A stretch of DNA of 54,894 nucleotides. Source: a virus. Shown one piece after another: positions 51,501 through 54,894 of the stretch (position 1 is its first letter; every line of letters starts with the position of its first letter). Made by a program: the position numbers and the translations under genes. The notes below the pieces were generated by a model, which did no database searches, had not been told where the DNA came from, and saw nothing but the letters and a program-made list of their open reading frames with translations. Location: the IMG/VR virus record IMGVR_UViG_3300024313_000009, positions 1 through 54,894 of that record. One strand, given 5' to 3'.

Positions 51501-51727
51501 TGTCTAAAGACGTAAAGGAAAATGAAGCAGGTACTGTTGGCCTAAATCCTAATATGAATGTACAGGGCATGGGAGCAGTTGAGCTTCCTGGCGATCCTGG
51601 TTCTGCAAATTCTTTTGCTACACAAAAGGTTGGCAGTGGTGATGATCCTGAAGGAAAAAAGAAAAAGAAAAAGAAAATGTTACTTCTATCATTTGATAAG
51701 TACATGGAACTTTTAAAATCAAAATAA
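51500..51727 (+). CDS. Small Gly/Lys-rich protein with SFDKYMEL end, 75 aa
   Basis: The ATG overlaps the previous stop by one base (TAATG), so translation is coupled. Residues 1-50 are Gly/Pro/Asn/Asp-rich and probably disordered. Residues about 54-60 are seven consecutive lysines. The end MLLLSFDKYMELLKSK has the aromatic and hydrophobic spacing of the recurring F-x-x-F/Y leader, now at the C-terminus. I do not recognise a family. A small packaged or scaffold peptide is one possibility. Confidence 0.6.
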   Translation: MSKDVKENEAGTVGLNPNMNVQGMGAVELPGDPGSANSFATQKVGSGDDPEGKKKKKKKMLLLSFDKYMELLKSK

Positions 51728-51737
51728 ATAAGGTATA

Positions 51738-53972
51738 ATGGCAATACTACCAAAATATCAATTAGAGGCTCTTTTTGAAGCTGGTGATTTAATGACTGAA
51801 ACCACCTTAGGCGACTTTATTGATTCGGCATATAATCCTGTTCTTCAAGCAGGTGCAAACATAATATTAACTACCGTATCTACCTCATCTGGTGATACTA
51901 TAACAATATCATCAACTGGTGGCGGTGGAGGTTCCCCAATTATAGAAGGCCCAGGTATAGACATTACAACAGTAGGCTCTGATGAGAAGGTATCTGTTGA
52001 TTTAGATAATAGCCAGACTAATTTAATATTTAATGGTAGCAATAAATTAACATTTGCAGGTATTCATATAAAAGACGAAGGTTCAGTAGTAGGTACTTAC
52101 CCAACAATTAATTTTATAGGTATTGATGTATTAGCTGAAGATAGCGGCAGTCCAGGCCAGGTAAATGTTTATATACCAACACCAACATTCGCTTCTCACT
52201 TTAATACTACAGATGGTACTACAAATGGTATTGTTGCAGAGAGTGGCTTCACAAGAAGTATAGTAAGAATAAGTGACCCAACAGACGAAGCTAACGGTAT
52301 TCCATTTAAAACAGGTGGTTGGGCAGGTACTAATCGATCTTCATATAATAATACAACAACAGCAGTTAATACATTTCAAACTGCACAACAGGTTACTGGC
52401 TTTAGTGTTGATGCTACTGGTGATGCAACAATAACAGTTGCAGTACTCGATGCAGATGGTAGTACAGCGATGCAGTCATTTACAACAGGAACTATTTTTG
52501 CCGATGGAACTCAATCATTAAATGACATAAGTGTAAATATTTCTAGTTATGCTAATGATACTTCTAAAAGAAAAGGTGTTGTTACAGTTAATGTAAACAT
52601 GGCATCTCTTTTTTCTAATGCAGGTAGGAGCGGTGGTAGATATCATGTCGTTGTAAGAATGGACACTGATACTGCAACTGATGGTGGTAATATTTACGTA
52701 TATACACAATCAGATGTATTTTGGGATATTAATAATGAAGGTGGGTATCCAGCAACTCCTATAATTAACGGAATTGTAGCAATACAAGAATCTGCAGTAC
52801 CTGCAAATATAAAAACTAAACATTTAAGTGGTATTGAGTATTACATATTAGATTCAGAGTTCGAAATTGATGTTACTGATATAGATAATCTTAATGCAAA
52901 TACACAAGGTAGAAGCTTAGGTGCTGGTTATAATTTCTTAGCACAAGCTAGTGACTATGGTTTAACTGATTTACAGCAATCTGCATGGAGTCCTACGTTA
53001 GGTACTTTTGCAGGTTGGACTAATTTATGGAATTGTAATGATATTAATTATTCTTATGATAATTGGGATATAACTAATACTTTTTACAGGTTTAGGGGCG
53101 ATGATGCAGTATGCACATCAACTGTTTTTGATCCATGGAATTCATCATTACAAGAATTATCAGGTACTAATTCTATTTTAATTGATACTTACCCTAGTAG
53201 ATCTACTAATTTAGGAGAGGCATTTGCTGATGAGACTGAAAGGCTTTATAGAGATACTGTAACTAGTTCATATGTTGCATGGGATTCTACTAAATCATTA
53301 TCTGATGTATCACAACCGCCTAACGGAACAGGGCCTGCCGGTACATTTAATAATGGGTGTATAGTAGGTAGCTATTTAGTACAAGGTTCTCAATTCTTTA
53401 AGGATAATGGTGATTCTCCATTAATAGGTTCTTTAATACCTAACCTGGCACCATACAAACCAGACAAATCAGGTACTAATCCTAATTATTCAACATTAAC
53501 CAATATACCGGTATATCATAGAAGTTTTTATACGGCATCACCTCTAGCTATATCCAATGTAGTTTTAGATTTTAGCGGTTCGTTTGGTGTTAGTGGTAAT
53601 GCAACAACAGCATTATCAAATTCTCAAATGAAAATTTATATAAGGAGAGAGGGTACTAATTCAGTTGGTGATACTGGCTTTAGTGCTAATCCATTAGCTG
53701 TACATGGAGGATTATATAATTCAGGCTCACCAGGTAGTCCATTTGATGATGGTATAAGTGGTGTTGATTCACTAGGATCATTAATAAGAACTGGTGCAAG
53801 TTCAGGAAATAGTGTAGAATTTACATTTGGTCCTGGTACTTATTTATGCACAGGTGGTTTCTGGATAGAAATACAATTAGTTGCAACAGATATTAAATTA
53901 GATACTATTAATGCGACTCTAAAATTTAGTAACGGAACAAGTGAGACTGTGAATGCATCCACTCCAAACTAG
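51738..53972 (+). CDS. Tail fibre-type structural protein, 744 aa
   Basis: The N-terminus (MAILPKYQLEALFEAGDLMT, then TLGDFIDSAYNPV) looks like a fibre docking module. A Gly/Ser stretch and beta repeats follow (ANIILTTVSTSSGDTITISS; then IEGPGIDITTVGSDEKVSVD). Such 'GPGIDI' repeats are common in phage fibres. Residues about 195-330 have carbohydrate-binding-like beta-sandwich features. The rest is Asn/Ser/Thr-rich. No catalytic motif is seen. It begins 10 bases after the small Lys-rich gene and is followed by a collagen-like fibre gene, so it starts a second fibre module. Confidence 0.65.
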   Translation: MAILPKYQLEALFEAGDLMTETTLGDFIDSAYNPVLQAGANIILTTVSTSSGDTITISSTGGGGGSPIIEGPGIDITTVGSDEKVSVDLDNSQTNLIFNGSNKLTFAGIHIKDEGSVVGTYPTINFIGIDVLAEDSGSPGQVNVYIPTPTFASHFNTTDGTTNGIVAESGFTRSIVRISDPTDEANGIPFKTGGWAGTNRSSYNNTTTAVNTFQTAQQVTGFSVDATGDATITVAVLDADGSTAMQSFTTGTIFADGTQSLNDISVNISSYANDTSKRKGVVTVNVNMASLFSNAGRSGGRYHVVVRMDTDTATDGGNIYVYTQSDVFWDINNEGGYPATPIINGIVAIQESAVPANIKTKHLSGIEYYILDSEFEIDVTDIDNLNANTQGRSLGAGYNFLAQASDYGLTDLQQSAWSPTLGTFAGWTNLWNCNDINYSYDNWDITNTFYRFRGDDAVCTSTVFDPWNSSLQELSGTNSILIDTYPSRSTNLGEAFADETERLYRDTVTSSYVAWDSTKSLSDVSQPPNGTGPAGTFNNGCIVGSYLVQGSQFFKDNGDSPLIGSLIPNLAPYKPDKSGTNPNYSTLTNIPVYHRSFYTASPLAISNVVLDFSGSFGVSGNATTALSNSQMKIYIRREGTNSVGDTGFSANPLAVHGGLYNSGSPGSPFDDGISGVDSLGSLIRTGASSGNSVEFTFGPGTYLCTGGFWIEIQLVATDIKLDTINATLKFSNGTSETVNASTPN

Positions 53973-53982
53973 AATATATAAA
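53972..53982 (+). promoter_or_regulatory. Late-promoter-like AT element
   Basis: gaatatataaa begins at the last base of the preceding stop codon and ends 21 bases before the ATG at 54004. Confidence 0.45.
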
Positions 53983-54003
53983 ACAGTAAAAGAAAATTAA
54001 ATA

Positions 54004-54894
54004 ATGGGATTTACTAAAGAAGAAGTAAGGAAGTTAAATTTTAAGGTACAGGCTGGTAATGTTATTGATGCAGACTCAGGTAATTTCTGGTATCAGTCTA
54101 GGCTTGAAAATCAACCTGCAGTAAAACCATCAAGAATACTAAATCAATATTCTACTGTAACAGCCAATCCACCAACTAGCCTTGCTAACTTAATTACAAT
54201 GACACAAGGTGGTGGTGCACTAAGTGGAATAGTAGGTGATGAGTATACTGGAATTTCTACAAGACTAAATAGATTAACTCCAGGTTTAGATAATACATGG
54301 ATTTCTTATGATAATTATGCAACTGGGGCATCATCTGGTAGAAAAGATTTATGGATAAATCCTTCAAGTGTACCTGATTCAAATGGGGATCCTTCAACTT
54401 CATATACTATTTCATTATATAGTGGAGATCCTGCGGCTGGTGGTGTTTTTATATCAACCTCAACTGGGCAAGGCTCAGGTGCTGATGCAGAAGTCGGCTG
54501 GGTATGGAATTATGACCAAGGTTTATTATTTTTAGCAAATGACCTTGTTTCAACTATTGACGGTAATCTTGCAACATATCCTGATGGTTTAGATTTTTAT
54601 GTACAGGGTTTTAGATATATTGGAACTACAGGTGGTGGTGGTGGCGGTGGCGTCCAAGGAGAACAAGGACCACAAGGACCAACTGGTGCGGCATCAACCG
54701 TATCTGGACCACAAGGACCACAAGGACCAAGTGGGCCTGCTGGTACTGGAGCACAAGGACATCAAGGACCACAAGGACCACAAGGGGAACAAGGCCCTAG
54801 CGGACCTGCTGGTAATACTGGTATACAAGGACCGCAAGGTAATACTGGTGCCGTTGGGCCACAAGGTATACAAGGTGAACAAGGACCACAAGGT
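54004..54894 (+). CDS. Collagen-like tail fibre protein, N-terminal part (3' end outside window)
   Basis: The ATG follows an A-rich leader (aaaacagtaaaagaaaattaaata). The first 215 residues (297 visible) are a beta-rich head ([20 protein letters not shown] start; [20 protein letters not shown] near 99-118). A poly-Gly hinge at about residues 212-219 leads into a Gly-X-Y stretch from about residue 220 ([12 protein letters not shown] onward) that still runs at the window edge. The reading frame is open at base 54894. Together with the partial gene at 1-861 it has the same collagen vocabulary, so the two may be halves of one gene if the contig is circular, or two paralogous fibres. Receptor binding is inferred. 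Confidence 0.8.
   Translation, partial: MGFTKEEVRKLNFKVQAGNVIDADSGNFWYQSRLENQPAVKPSRILNQYSTVTANPPTSLANLITMTQGGGALSGIVGDEYTGISTRLNRLTPGLDNTWISYDNYATGASSGRKDLWINPSSVPDSNGDPSTSYTISLYSGDPAAGGVFISTSTGQGSGADAEVGWVWNYDQGLLFLANDLVSTIDGNLATYPDGLDFYVQGFRYIGTTGGGGGGGVQGEQGPQGPTGAASTVSGPQGPQGPSGPAGTGAQGHQGPQGPQGEQGPSGPAGNTGIQGPQGNTGAVGPQGIQGEQGPQG
54655..54894 (+). repeat. Collagen-like Gly-X-Y repeat tract
   Basis: About 80 triplets of the type [12 protein letters not shown] are coded by near-identical 9-base units (ggaccacaa, ggacca). DNA units are shared with 121-198 at the other end of the window, which makes recombination or misassembly across this tract easy. Confidence 0.9.

Overview
The window is a stretch of a T4-like contractile-tailed bacteriophage genome (Caudoviricetes, myovirus morphology). 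Every convincing gene is on the + strand, genes touch or overlap, and no intergenic gap reaches 200 bases. The DNA is clearly AT-rich. Start codons lack Shine-Dalgarno sequences and sit instead behind A-rich leaders, as in Bacteroidota. Together with a spanin-like protein ending in an outer-membrane-type strand, this suggests a flavobacterial or other Bacteroidota host. The host is an inference. The window opens and closes inside collagen-like (Gly-X-Y) fibre genes, which is where an assembly could easily break.

Layout. 1-861: 3' end of a collagen-like fibre gene. 913-3071: five small unrecognised genes. 3097-37349: a large tail and baseplate region. It holds a tube-cap/baseplate-like protein, a LysM-like gp53-type protein, a gp27-like hub, a gp5-like spike without lysozyme, gp25, gp6, a gp7-like wedge protein, very large baseplate or fibre proteins (1095, 1294, 1544 and 1015 aa), a spanin-like membrane protein and a tail-tube-fold protein. 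Two non-structural genes interrupt it: a ribosomal protein S1-like protein and an amidoligase-like enzyme fused to a pentapeptide-like repeat tail. 37373-43143: a replication, recombination and folding block with a RuvC-like nuclease, a GroES/gp31-like co-chaperonin, gp32-like SSB, gp61-like primase, UvsY-like mediator and UvsW-like helicase. 43207-51727: a highly acidic repeated protein, two different ligase-fold nucleotidyltransferase-like proteins, an NMN-adenylyltransferase-like enzyme and small companions. 51738-54894: a further fibre module.

The most interesting pattern is a short peptide that recurs at N-termini, and internally at apparent fusion points, in proteins from about 37 to 51 kb. 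It has the form (M-K/x-x-x-F/I)-x-x-F/Y-I/V/L-x-E-S/K/Q. It closely resembles the T4 capsid-targeting peptide of internal head proteins, which the prohead protease cleaves after (L/I)-x-E. If it works the same way, this phage may package acidic filler plus nucleotidyltransferase and ligase enzymes in the head and inject them with the DNA. A second pattern is a repeated AT-rich element (GAATATATAA or GAATAAATAAAA) about 13-30 bases before many start codons. It resembles the T4 late promoter TATAAATA, and at two sites it lies within inverted repeats.
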